From the NCBI GenBank assembly GCA_024699855.1, contig JAMPIQ010000001.1, positions 8,928,001-8,992,000 of the forward strand: a stretch of DNA of 64,000 bases, given 5' to 3'. Below, one piece after another: positions 40,125 through 51,104 of this stretch. The notes beneath the pieces were generated by a model. The model was not told where the DNA came from, did no database searches, and saw nothing but the letters and a program-made list of their open reading frames with translations. The first letter of the stretch is position 1, and each line of letters opens with the position of its first letter. The position numbers and the translations under genes were made by a program. Origin of the DNA: Aphelenchoides besseyi. Its lineage: Eukaryota; Nematoda; Chromadorea; Rhabditida; Aphelenchoididae.

Positions 40125-41783
40125 CGACTGGTCTGTTCACAAACCTTGTTTTTTGGAGTAGATAAAAAATGACCAATGAAAGTTGGCCAAAAAATATGTA
40201 AATTTATTTGCCAAAGGTTGTAAAAACGTTATGTCTACGACTTGTGTTTGTACAGAAAGAATAAGCAAGTGATTGCCGAATACAAATTCGAACTAAAAAC
40301 TATCTAACGAACACCTATTTGCACATCCAGACATTTGTTTTTACATTACCATGTCACTTGTTGTCAACTTGGAGTTTACGAAAACTAGCTTCTACATCAA
40401 CTGGTTTCTGCTATTCCCAATACGTTCCACAACTCCGTTATACTAAATTGCGTTTATTGATATCTAAGATTGTTACAAAAATTGCGTATAAGAATAAAGA
40501 GACTATTTTGTGCGTAGATTTAGGAAATTTGTCAACTTGAATTACCGTTCAAATGTGAAGAATATGCGTTAGAAGACGATTGTGTTTGTACTTGAGCTAA
40601 CTAGATGGTTAAGGCTAAACATAATTGAAGGCGAAAAGCAAATAAAGCAACGGAACGTAACCAATAGATGAAAGGAGTATTCGTTTTGTTAATGCGAGGG
40701 ATCTAAAGCACGCGTCAAAACCAGAGAAAAGTTGAAGGCCAATAAAGTTCGAATATGAAATTAAACCGATTTTGGAAACACTTGAGGTTTGGTTATGTAT
40801 TTTGACTAACACGCAATGAGAGTAAAGCCGTTTCGAGAAGAATCGGTTTTGTTGTGAATTGAAGGCTCCAAAAAAGCTGTAGATGAAATTAAGGTTAAAG
40901 GCATCAGTATCGTTAAGATGCACATCGGACAAAAGGCAATTAGAAATCGAAATAAGTAACTCGGAGCACTTGAAGTTAACTGAAAATTTAAAGAGTGATG
41001 TAAAGCGCAAAAATAGAAGGAAACGGACCTGAATCGGACAATTAATCACTGCGGTTTATGTTCGAATCGGAATTCAAAGTTGTTATGAGCTTTTTCGTAG
41101 AGATGAATGATGTGAAAGGAAAGAGAAATATGTCAATGCGTAAGGCGAACTGGCGGACTCTTGCAAACTGTTAAGAGCAAATTTCGGGACTCACCGTAAC
41201 GGTCGAAGTGCACGAGAAGTAATTGCAGAAAGCTTGGAATTCGGCTGTGGACTAGGAGTGGATGTCGAGATACAAAAAGCACATGAAACTCAGTACAACG
41301 TAATTTCAATGGCAAACAAATTGCGAATCGGTTTTTAAATGATGGACGACTGGAATTAAGTTGAGATATCTTCATACACGAAAAGCGACCAATGGATTGT
41401 AAGTTGAGCGTAAAAGCCATTTGAGGCACCAGTAAACGTTCTTGGCCTATAAATGTTCGAGCAACGAAACTAGTGAATTTCAATGAATGGAATACAAGAA
41501 ATTGTGAACCGAATGAAACTGAATACCTGGAGTCTGCGAAACGCGTCGAATTTGCCAAAGTGATTGGTGAGTTGGCGGATTCGACGCGTTCCCTTCAAAA
41601 ACTAAGTCATATCTAACAACAAATACCAATAAACGGGATTGTGCTGAGCGTTTAATCAGAAATTGAGATAACGAAAAGGGTTACGACTAGGAACAATTTC
41701 AGGCACATTGAATGTTTTGGGACAATTAAATTGCATAAAGTGAGTAGGTGAGAAAAATACAAAAGAATAACAAAAATAGAAAC
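40125..41783. other. gene-free stretch between PDZ gene and Staufen
   Basis: It lies upstream of the PDZ gene and downstream of Staufen, so it probably holds the PDZ promoter and a long Staufen 3' untranslated region. The longest frames (about 140 codons on the minus strand) are Phe/Ser/Arg-rich, lack any domain, and look like chance frames. Confidence 0.5.
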
Positions 41784-44700
41784 TTAGGAAGAGTTAGGGA
41801 TTACAGTGATCATTCCATTCGTTCCCACACTTAATGGAGTCATTGGCGGAGTGATCGTGACATTCGTATCCAAAGCGGTCATCTCCAAAATGGCGTTGTA
41901 AGCGGCGTCGTTGTGGGCTGCATCTTCGTTGGGTCCTGCGCCATGTCTTAAAATCGGGCGATCCAATCCAATGGTCACCAACGAAAACGATTCTTCGGCC
42001 GCCTTCGGGAAATCAGAATATGAAACAGTGAACTTGAAAGCACGAGCCAAACGCTCCAAACAACATTTTGCGTCTCGAATTTCGTACGGTTTTTGAAGCA
42101 ATGAACCATTCGGAGTTGCCGGAGAGAGAGATGTTGGTGGTGAAACGGTTGTCGAGCCATTGGATTGTTGAATGGCCATCGAATTGAATTCATCGATTGG
42201 AGTTATTGGTGTTTCAATCGGCACATAACCGTGCAAAAGTTTCCGTCCGTTCGGTAGCGCAACAAACAAACGACAAGCAGCAGCGACACGACATTTTTCT
42301 TCGGAACTCAACGCTTTCTTTGAATCACGACCACGTTTCTTCAGTTTGGTGACAAGAACGACTTCTGATTTCAACGGTGCAATTGAAGCTTCGGGATAAC
42401 GTGCGTCTTCAGGCGGCGGACACGCTTCTACTTGATTACTGAACGTTACACGTCGTCTTTGCGATCGAATTGGCTGCGATTCATCGTTGCTGCTCAAACT
42501 ACTTGATACTACCGGCTGTTCGCTATCCGAACGTCCAGAAATGGCTGTTGGAGAGTCAAAAACGGGCGAATCTGCCAAATCTTGAGTAGCAGTTTGATCA
42601 TTGAATTGAGTCGTGTTGTCAATATCCACGAATGCAAGAGACGAAGAAGACTCATTTCTTGTTTGTTGAATAGCATCTTCGAACATTCCAAACGTGACTT
42701 CAGAGCCGCCAACTGTTTCATTTGGGTCGAACTGTAGATCTGTAACTTGCGTTGTTGATGAAACAAAGTCAGTTGTTGGATCGAAGACTCCAATTTCAAC
42801 CGGTGGTTCACTCAAGTGTTGTAAGGCGTCTGTTGATCGTTTTTTCAGTAGACTTTTGCCGGGTTGTGGCATCGGTTTTGCGTAACCGATAGTGTCGAGC
42901 ATAGCAACTGCGGCCGCACGTTTCGCTAACTTCTTGTTCGGGCCAACTCCGGTTTGTGTGTTACCCATGCACGTTACTTCGATCACAAACTCTCGATAAC
43001 GATTCTGACCACGTTCACCAACGAGACGAAAAACAGGCTCCGGTTCTTTGCGAATTTGCATGACTTGAATAAGACGAGAAATCGGATTGATATGATGACC
43101 ATAAAGTGGATCCATTTTCATGTCCTAAATTTCAAAGGTTATTAAGTTAAAAGCACAATCTCACTTTGATTATCGTTTTCCGTTTCGACTCTTTAGCCAC
43201 GACGACTGGCGCTTTCTTCGTACTTTGTCGAACAATCGATGAAGCCAAGTAGACAGGATCATTTTCGACGTTGGCAACTTTGTCGAGCATCAACTGACAT
43301 GCATTTTGTTTTGCCGTTTTCTTACTCGATCCTTCGCCATCGGCAACGAGCGGTTGAGTTGAACGTAGCGATGAAAGCGAACAGCGAATAACATAGCGGC
43401 GATTATGTGGTTCTCCAGTCTCTCGCAAGACCTCAAATTCGACGTTCATTTTCAATCGATAAGCGCACTCGTGAATTTGCGAAACCACAGACTTGGATTT
43501 TGGACGTCGTTGAGAGCGAACGGACCGTTCAGCTTCGTTCTCTTGTTCTCCAGTTTCCATCACGTCGTTTTCGTCTTCATTTGCGCTGTCAGTTGAGTCG
43601 TTTGACAAGTTGCTGAGTAGAATCGGCACATCATCTTCATCTGGAGATTCACGGTCTTCAACAGCAAGTGTGCGTTCCGCCACGTTCTCTTTGTTGACAA
43701 TAGTTGATTCTTTGGTTTTCTTTCCGTTCTGTTCATCGATTGTCTTTAATTTGGCTTCCACGGCACTTAATAGCGGACGAAGATGGAAAAGTGCGTGAAG
43801 CGCGGCATCGACTTTTGCTTGACTGGCACTTCGTCCTTGACCACGATGCTCGCTTCCATCCGACAAAAAGAAAGAACATTTGTAGAGTTGTTGTTGTCCG
43901 TTACGATATTGGCTACCCCGCTGTTGAATTAACGGAGTTGGTGCGTAGAACTGAGGCATTGGCGGTGGAATATGATGCGCAAAAGCAGCTGCCGAGAACG
44001 ATGGAACAGCAACAGTCGGCCATATTGGAGGTCGACACAAAATCTCGGGTGTTTGTTCGGAAAAGGGCGATCCGGAATTTGTTTTGTTGTTCATCTGAGA
44101 TCCAACAAAACCATTTGGCGGTGTAGCCGGTGAACCAAAGCCCTGCATTAAGCACATCGACGGATGGATTGGCGGCGGTGGGCAGCTCATTGGAGGAATA
44201 ATTCTAAAGATAATGTTTAAAAATTCAAAAAGATAGCAAAACTTACATCCCACAGTCAATTTGAGGAAGTGGAAAGTGATTTTGAGGCATAGCATGTGGA
44301 GGTCGAGGTATCAAAGCACGTTGATGTGTTGTCGTGTTTTCAGTTGGCTGCGTTTCGAAGCGCACTGACAATCCAACTTGCTGTGCTACACTGTACAACA
44401 ACCAAACTGGATTTGCTTCTGAAAACAAAAACATTTATGCTTTGTTTAGTTTTCTTACCACTTTTTGTTTTGCTTGGTTTTCGTGGTGGTCGAGTGAGGT
44501 CAGTGTGGATCAATGCGTTTTCAGCAGCAGACTGTTGAGCTTTTTTGATCGACGGACCACTGCCTTCGTACTCGTCGTTTGGTTTCAACACCAATTTGAC
44601 TGTGAACTGCTTCTTGTGCGCTGGTCCACTTTCGTCCAAAAGTACGTACTCGTGCTTCAACTGAAAATCTCTGATGAATTGACTTTCGAACAAACTCGTT

Positions 44701-44960
44701 ACTTTGTGATATCGAGCCAGCTCGGCGATTCGACACATGGGTGTTTTCTCGGCGTTTTTGTTCCTGACCGCGTAGTTGTAAACGTTTTTATTGGTATTCG
44801 ATTCCTGTTCGCTGAGATGTTTCCCGCACCATGGCTCGTCTTTGAATCGAAGCACTGCTCCAACGGTATTCGAGTACAACGGAAGATTCAAACTCGGTGG
44901 TGAGACGGAGGATTGGAGATTGGAGTTGCCGTTTGGATTCGACTGTTGAATTTCGACCAT
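41784..44960 (-). CDS. STAU: Staufen double-stranded RNA-binding protein (five dsRBDs)
   Basis: Staufen binds structured mRNA 3' regions in the cytoplasm and directs mRNA localisation, translation and Staufen-mediated decay. Four exons (44459 upward; 44247-44418; 43165-44203; 41784-43124) join in frame to about 1,017 residues from the first ATG at 44960. All five dsRBDs are visible. dsRBD1 has MCRIAELARYHKV and GSGPSIKKAQQSAAENAL. dsRBD2 is split: NPVWLLYSVAQQVGL, then a Pro-rich insert of over 100 residues, then GQGRSASQAKVDAALHAL. dsRBD3 has NVEFEVLRETGEPHNRRYV. dsRBD4 has NPISRLIQVMQIRKEPEP and GPNKKLAKRAAAVAML. dsRBD5 has CLERLARAFKFTVSYSDFP and HGAGPNEDAAHNDAAYNAI. The split dsRBD2 recalls Drosophila Staufen. 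The frame stays open about 42 codons above 44960 without another ATG, so an upstream exon is possible. Confidence 0.93.
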
Positions 44961-45876
44961 CTTGTAGATTTGAAGGCCCGTTATTTGATATGAAGTCGGA
45001 GATTGAAGAACGTTAAGGGGTGGAATTTGCTCCTGATTTTGACTGTCGGAGGAAACCGAATGGCAGCCGCCGACGTTTTCAGGCACAATTGGCCATTAAA
45101 CCTTAAATTTGAGGGAATTAACGGCAACGACAAGTCCACGGCTATTGATACAAAGCGATTTAATTGACAGCAAACTGCTGGGAAAATCCAACGAAAAAGA
45201 ACTGCGCGTGCAACAAAAAACTCGTAACTTCGAATGTAACCAACGATTTGTTCGAGAGATTGTTTCGGTGTGTTGCTCATTGAACGTCGCTTTCGGAAGC
45301 AGATTAGTTCAGGCGGTTAATCGAGTTTTATGGAATAACCGGCAGGTACGCAGGTCACAACGGAAATAATGGAAGTTTCGGCTAAGAACTTGAAATGGAA
45401 TTGCAACACCAAAAACCGAGAAAACAGCCGACCACACAAAATTTGATGGAACGGTTTAATAACTCTTCCCCGATTCTGTCCATAACAACGAACAAAACAA
45501 ATACACGACTCGCCGTTGGTCATGACGTGCACACACTTCGACTTTACTGCACACACACGACTTTTCCAATCGTTGAAATTTCGTTCATCGAGTGATATGG
45601 GAAACCAAATAACAAACTAAGTTCACAAGACCGGCCGTTTAGTCACGAAATCAGCTGCTCATTGTGAGCTTCTGTTCAACTACCCTCTGAATTCACTTAA
45701 TAGACGGCTAGCGGCCATACGAAAACACCAAGAATCCGAAAGAAAGTTTCGACGCGAATGTTCGAGTTCGCTTAGCGTTTTGCATTTTGTTGCAAACGAT
45801 AGGCGCGCTGACGAGTTTGCTTGGAAGTTGTTGTTTGTTACAACTAAATCGTCTTCAAACGTGTTCAAATTGAAAA
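44961..45876. promoter_or_regulatory. shared upstream region of Staufen (-) and RBM8A (+)
   Basis: The two genes are divergently arranged with about 0.9 kb between their ATGs. The interval holds no recognisable gene of its own, so both promoters must lie here. The left part may include additional Staufen coding or leader sequence. No individual transcription-factor site was identified. Confidence 0.5.
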
Positions 45877-46390
45877 ATGTCAGACAATGAAATTGGAGTT
45901 GAAGAGGTCCAAGCAGAACGTAAGTTCTAGTTTAACTGCTGTTTTCATTTTTATTTTTAGTTGAGCAGTTGAAACAATCGGCTACTCGTAAGAAAGGTCG
46001 TGGTTTCGCTGATCAAGGCGACAAAGGAGATGCTCGTGGATCGTACGACACTCTTCGCGGCGAAGGTCCAGGTCCCCAACGTTCGATTGACGTGAGTTCA
46101 ATGTTCGATGTTCTTTTATTATTTACTTTAAGGGATGGACTATCTTTGTTACCGGCATCAATGAGGAGGTTGTCGAAGAAGACATGATGGATCAATTGGG
46201 CGAATACGGAAAAGTCTTGAATATGCATTTGAATTTGGACCGTCGCACCGGATACCTCAAAGGATATTGTGTGGCTCAATACGAAACGAAAGAAGAAGCT
46301 GAAGCAGCAATCAAAGGATTGAATGGTGCCGAATTTGCTGACAAAGTTCTTCAAGCAGATTGGGCCTTTGTAAGCCACAAACGACGCTAA
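45877..46390 (+). CDS. RBM8A: RBM8A/Y14, exon junction complex RNA-binding protein
   Basis: Y14 pairs with MAGOH in the exon junction complex deposited on spliced mRNA, acting in export, localisation and nonsense-mediated decay. Three exons (45877-45919, 45961-46091, 46133-46390) give 143 residues, the expected size. The N-terminus is acidic (MSDNEIGVEEVQAE), then a basic Gly/Arg patch (RKKGRGFADQGDKGD), then one RRM. RNP2 is WTIFVTGI, and the RNP1 region is GYLKGYCVAQYE with the family's atypical aromatic layout that serves MAGOH binding rather than RNA. The helix EEAEAAIKGLNGAEF and the closing strand LQADWAFV precede a short basic end (SHKRR). The match to Y14 is nearly complete. The first intron is 41 nt. 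Confidence 0.95.
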
Positions 46391-46710
46391 AAATGATCTG
46401 TTAACCATATTCTTCAATCAAATTTGTTTTGCGTCTTAACCTCCGTCATACAATTGTTTTAAGTCCGTTATTCTACTTTATTTGTACGTTTTTAACGGAT
46501 CATTTATGAGTAAACTGTAAATTAAAAACTCAAACTGACGACAAGAATCAACCACAGATCATGAGTTTATTTCGATTTGAACAACTACGCAACTTTCTTC
46601 TTTTCGATAATCTCTTCAGGTTTCATTGCCGTCAAATTCTGATTGTCACAAACAGGATCGGAAGTTGAGAGTTTGATCGGAGTCACGAGACGCAGTCGAG
46701 TGTGTGATAT
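46391..46710. other. short intergenic region between convergent genes
   Basis: RBM8A (+) and the kinase-like gene (-) converge here, so it holds two 3' untranslated regions. Nothing else is seen. Confidence 0.5.
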
Positions 46711-48246
46711 TTACTGAACAATGGAACTGAAAAGAGCTTGAAGATTTTCCAAGTTCTTTTTTAATGTATCGATGTATTCATTTAATTGATCGGTAGGACT
46801 GGTACGTTCATGCCGCTTCTTAAAGCCAATCTCGAGCTCTTTGAGGAGCAATTTGGACGGATCAAGTAGTTCGCGAGCCAATTCGACTTTGTTTGACAGA
46901 TCCCATTCATCCAAGTACAACTTTGCGATCTTAAACCAGGAATTGCTGTCGTGTTGTTTTTTTACAACAGAATACGCTTTCTTCCATTTTTGATGTGGAA
47001 CGGTTGTGAGCATTTCGCCTTTGATATCTGGATAAACCTTAAAATCGTTTGTCGAGGCAAAGTCCACAATTGCGGCGTGTTTAGTTCCTTTCCATCTTCC
47101 TAAAAATCAATTATATTTATGATTTTTTCAGACTCTGAAACAAACCGCAGTTTTGTTCATGCAGATCAGAAATAAATAGAAGCACTCTAAGCACAACTAA
47201 TTGAACAGCGACATCCATGCAAAGGTTATTCTCATTAATGACGTTTTCAAGAAGCTCAAATTTGTCGTCCCATTGAGTAGCAATGTACCTAAAAGTGATG
47301 CATACATAAAACTTCAAGGTCCTTACGTGCTTGTTTTGGTTCCAGTCGATGTGTTTGGAGGAATAATATAAGATTTTGGACCGACTCCAATTAATTCTAA
47401 TAGCTTGTAGCAATAGAACTCGGAAACATCAGGAACTTGACCTGAACTTGTGCCTTTTGGACCATAGTGGTGGCATCTAAACATCGCAAAAATGGATTTT
47501 TAATGGATGAATAAAACCTACTTAACATTGTATTTGGAAACCACATTTTCACCGTGAAGTTGGATAAATGCAAGTGTGTTTGTTGACCTGCCTCCTAAAT
47601 TTGCCTCTCGTCTTCCAAAATAGCAAATAAATTCAGTATTTTCATCTCCTCTGAGTTGATCGTGAAGATTGCGGAAGTACTGTTCCACGGCCTTACGGAT
47701 TACATCTCCATCTGTCCAGGATGCTACTTTAGCATGTTTGAGTCGACGGAATTGTTCAAATTTTGCGTATGTACTGAAGAATCCCGTTTTCATCAATCTT
47801 TCGTGATGGTCTACGGCTCTTTTGGCGATTTCCACTTTCTCCGGGCATTGCTTCCATACCAACTCAACGCATTCCTTGTACTCAACCCACCATGGAAGAT
47901 CTGCATGTTTCTAAAATAAACATCAACCAATCAAATTTAAATGCAATAATTCAATAATGTTATCTAAGAACTTACTAAAATCAGCTTCTCTCCGCTTTCA
48001 ATTCCATTTTTTTTCTAATGGACCATCGAGCAAATCAATGCGCCTCCCGTTTTTGTCAGTTAGTTCTTGCTGATGGAGAGCAACTAGAAACACAGAACAT
48101 ATTCTTTCTTGTAGTTGCTTGATCGTTGCCTAAAATCAGAGATACCATATATCAAATAAATTAAAACAAACCGTAGATTCTTCTTCAATTTTAACAACTT
48201 GATGGACCATGTCTTCATGGTCCTTTAGTTCGACGACAATAAACAT
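46711..48246 (-). CDS. ubiquitin-like plus divergent kinase-like protein, frame broken in an A8 run
   Basis: Six or so exons read from an ATG at 48246, just after an acceptor TTTTAG. The first 75 or so residues form a beta-grasp-like pattern (MFIVVELKDHEDMVH, TIKQLQERICSVF, DLLDGPL, IESGEKLIL), resembling a ubiquitin-like or RA-type domain. A helical linker follows, then blocks typical of a kinase-like fold: YCYKLLELIGVGPKSYYIP, TYIATQWDDKFELLENV, VLLFISDLHEQNCG (catalytic-loop-like D-x-H-x-x-N) and HAAIVDFAS (metal-binding-like Asp). I recall related nematode proteins but cannot name the family. The frame is shifted by one base inside a run of eight T on the plus strand (48007-48014): eight bases give an early stop, seven would restore the downstream frame. 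This may be an assembly error or real decay. The rest shows no other breaks. Confidence 0.6.
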
Positions 48247-48300
48247 GTTTCCTAAAAACAATATAAACATTAATATGTAAAAAGGTAGCAACAGCGAATT

Positions 48301-48411
48301 CAAGTGACTATCGAAGATATGACCCAGGAAATGCTGCATCGCGCAATTGACGACTACGAACGTCGTCTTGAAAAAGTGCTCGACAATGAGGGTCGAAGTG
48401 TTGAAATCTAA
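48301..48411 (+). mobile_element. relic of a Tc1/mariner-type transposase C-terminus (copy 1)
   Basis: An open stretch ends QEMLHRAIDDYERRLEKVLD and SVEI before TAA at 48409-48411. The pattern of a Q/E-M helix, an arginine pair, R-L-x-x-x-I/L-D and a short tail is typical of the last residues of IS630/Tc1/mariner DDE transposases. Nothing of the catalytic domain is recognisable upstream, where the minus-strand kinase-like gene starts within 60 bp. Confidence 0.5.
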
Positions 48412-48615
48412 CGGATAAAGAAATTTTGAGGATTTTTGTCGACCAAACCACGAGAAAATTGAGCGCAGAAAAGGAAAGAGAGAAACTTTAGTTGGTGTGC
48501 TGCAGTGACGAGTACCAAAAATTTTGCCATTTAGACTAAAAATCTGTTGAATCGCGGATCTTGTGAATCGAAGAAAAGAGAAACTTCTCGGTTGGTCCTC
48601 AACTTCTTCTCTTGA

Positions 48616-48822
48616 TTGTTTTACAGTTCTGAACAATATGAAGAAATAGTTGATGCAGTCTTGGAAGCAATTCGAAACGACCTCAACCTCGATGAACTTC
48701 AAAGTCGCATTGAACAAGAATTTCAAAATTTGCCGCAAGAGATGCTGAATCGAGCAATTGAGGACTATGAACGTAGGCTCGAGAAGGTGATAGACAATGA
48801 CGGCAAAAGAGTTGAAATTTAA
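48616..48822 (+). mobile_element. relic of a Tc1/mariner-type transposase C-terminus (copy 2)
   Basis: A longer related piece reads SSEQYEEIVDAVLEAIRNDL, then NLDELQSRIEQEFQNLPQEM, then an end (AIEDYERRLEKVIDNDGKRV) before TAA at 48820-48822. It starts right after an acceptor-like TTTTACAG near 48625, so it could also be a terminal exon. About two thirds of residues match copy 1, and both end at the same point. No inverted repeats or TA target duplications could be defined by eye. Confidence 0.5.
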
Positions 48823-49809
48823 CGATAAACCGATCAAACAAATTTTCGACTTTTTTCACTCTCAAGCGCACCACTAGAAGAAAGAGTGCGAAAAGCGGGA
48901 CAAAAAAGCGACCATTCGGGGAAAATACAATTATCATTATCTTAACACCAAATTAAAGCTATGAAAATGATATCACACAAAATTCCCATAAATTTCCAAT
49001 CAATCAAAAAAAATCATCAAAATTCATTAACTACAAAAGAAGTTATACGCGTTTAAAACCTTCGGATTTAGCTGGGACACTCTGTGTATGCCTATAAAAC
49101 TGACACATAATGCTAAGATGAGTAAACGCGCAAATTTAAACATGTATAAATTGAAGTTCAATGATAAATTACGTTTATGTGTTTTCGAGTTCAATGATAG
49201 CTTACTTAAGGCATCTTCTTGAGTATTCTCATCAGTTTTCCTTTTCTTTGAGAGAAGTTTTTCTGGAATTGCCAGCTTAAGGCAAACCTATTAAACTCCT
49301 ACCTTTACATAAACTCCAAATATTTGTAGATTCGTTGTTGGGCGCGCTCATTCTAATAAACTATGCTGTAAGGACAATTTCGCTTATTAATCATGTCGAT
49401 TTGGACGTCTTTGGAAGCAATCTCAACAGTATAACCTCAGTGAAATTCCGGACCATGCAAATATTTGTTTGCAAAATGGGTAACAATGCATATGACTATA
49501 ACACCGTGTGGCTTACTAGTCGTGAAATAAACAGCTTTCCTTTGAATTACTCTGTTCTTTGGTCTAGGAGACCCAAAAGAACTTGCGTTCTTCTCAACAT
49601 TCTTACAATTGTGCGAACGATTTCGATGTTAGATGTTAATCTCGTCTCTTAATTTCATTGGCTGCCACAAAGCAGGTACTAATGTTCGGACAAAAGTCGG
49701 TTGCATTCTTGAAGATTGTTGAACTTGTATCCCAACTTTGTCAGTTTACATAAAAACGTTATTACAAAACGGACTTCAATCTTCCAGTTAACAATAATCA
49801 AAAAAGATA
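48823..49809. other. gene-free stretch between transposase relic and NOSIP
   Basis: AT-rich sequence downstream of NOSIP (-). A plus-strand frame of about 105 codons at 49335-49652 has no domain and looks like chance. The first 250 bp may belong to the decayed transposon. Confidence 0.4.
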
Positions 49810-50916
49810 TTAAGACAATTCCAATTGAGGTCGTGCAACTTTTGCTTCAATTTGATTGGTCGCAGCGAATCCAGTGCCTCCTCTGACCAACTCGATGATA
49901 TCTGACTCTTGAAGTGGTGTGTTGGTAATCGGATCAATCATGTCTTTTCGAATTATCTTCTCTACACAGCGCCATGAAACGACTTGTTGACTAAAGACAA
50001 TGATAACAAAAAAAGAATATCAACAACATACCTTGGTTTAATGTAGGCTGCTCTGCTGGCATTGGTAAGAACATCGTGAGTGATAGGGCACTTGTAACGC
50101 TCAACCATCGAATGAACTCGCGCGGTATTTGCTTCCTCACTAACTGGAGTGAAAATCACGGGCATCATGTCCTTAAATTTGATCGGCTTTCCACTCAACG
50201 GATTCAATACTTTGCCCGACTGAAATTTCACTGTAAATTAGATGTCAATAAGATCGTAACTTACCGGCTTTTCTACTCGCTCCGAATCAACGCTTGTAGC
50301 CAATTGTGGAACCCAAAAACTTTTCCATTCATTGGCTCTTTCTCCGGCCATATTCGACAAACTTTCATGAGAATCGTTTTTGTTCTTCTTTGATCCAGAT
50401 TCTTCCTCTCCACTGTTGTCGTGTTTGCGTTTAGAACCTGAGGGTTGTTGGTAGTTTTGAGCGAAAATGTGAGCTGGAGTGGATTCGAGAGCCATGAATT
50501 TTCGACGTTTTGATTCGAATTCTGCGTTCGCCGACTAAAAGCAGTGAAGAAAAGGTAAGCAATAATTTTAACAAACCTCAGCTTTTCTTCTTTCCTCCAT
50601 TTCCATGTATTTTTCATAAGCTTTCATCAGACGTTTCTGTTCTTTCTTTTGATCCACGATGTACTGCAAAATTGCTTCTCGATCGAAAATGTAGCCATCG
50701 GGAGTAATCATTGGATTCCTTAAATATTAGAAAAAATCTCAGAGACTTAACTTACTTGCATATTTGAAGAGTTAATGAACAACAATCAAACGGTTTAATC
50801 GCATCAGCACTCAATCGCTCCTTCAATGTACCGTAGCCACTTTGTTTGCTGTCCTTCTTTCGTTCGCTTGCTGAATAGACGGACGATGCAGTTGCATTCT
50901 TACCATGACGAGTCAT
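49810..50916 (-). CDS. NOSIP: NOSIP homologue, U-box-type E3 ubiquitin ligase
   Basis: NOSIP is a nuclear/cytoplasmic E3 ligase with a split U-box, first found as a partner of endothelial nitric oxide synthase and also seen in spliceosomal complexes. The ATG at 50916 opens MTRHGKNATASSVYSASE, the family's invariant start. The first half of the U-box is FDCCSLTLQICKNPMITPDG with IFDREAILQYIVDQK. A charged coiled-coil segment (KRLMKAYEKYMEMEERRKAE) and a basic, low-complexity stretch follow. The second U-box half contains MVERYKCPITHDVLTNASR and VEKIIRKDMIDPITN. The C-terminus RGGTGFAATNQ is diagnostic. Five or so exons are joined by 45-55 nt introns. It is divergent from VTA1 with only 188 bp between start codons. 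Confidence 0.93.
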
Positions 50917-51104
50917 TTCTTGTTAAACAAAATCACAAATAGTATCAAAGCTGAACGCCAATTCCAATTGTTTGTACTCAACAGCAAACTCGAACAATCG
51001 ATTGTCGTTAACTGCGTCGGCTCTTGTTTTCGCAAGCGTCCAATCATCAACAAACATCGAAAGACAATCATTCTTTCCGTCTTAATCAACAGTCGATATT
51101 TGAA
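50917..51104. promoter_or_regulatory. compact divergent promoter region, NOSIP (-) and VTA1 (+)
   Basis: Only 188 bp separate the two ATGs. The interval is AT-rich without a clear TATA box, so a shared bidirectional promoter is likely. This is inference from spacing alone. Confidence 0.5.

Noticed and set aside
49335..49652. 105-codon plus-strand frame between transposase relic and NOSIP
   Set aside because: No domain or splice support; AT-rich intergenic context.
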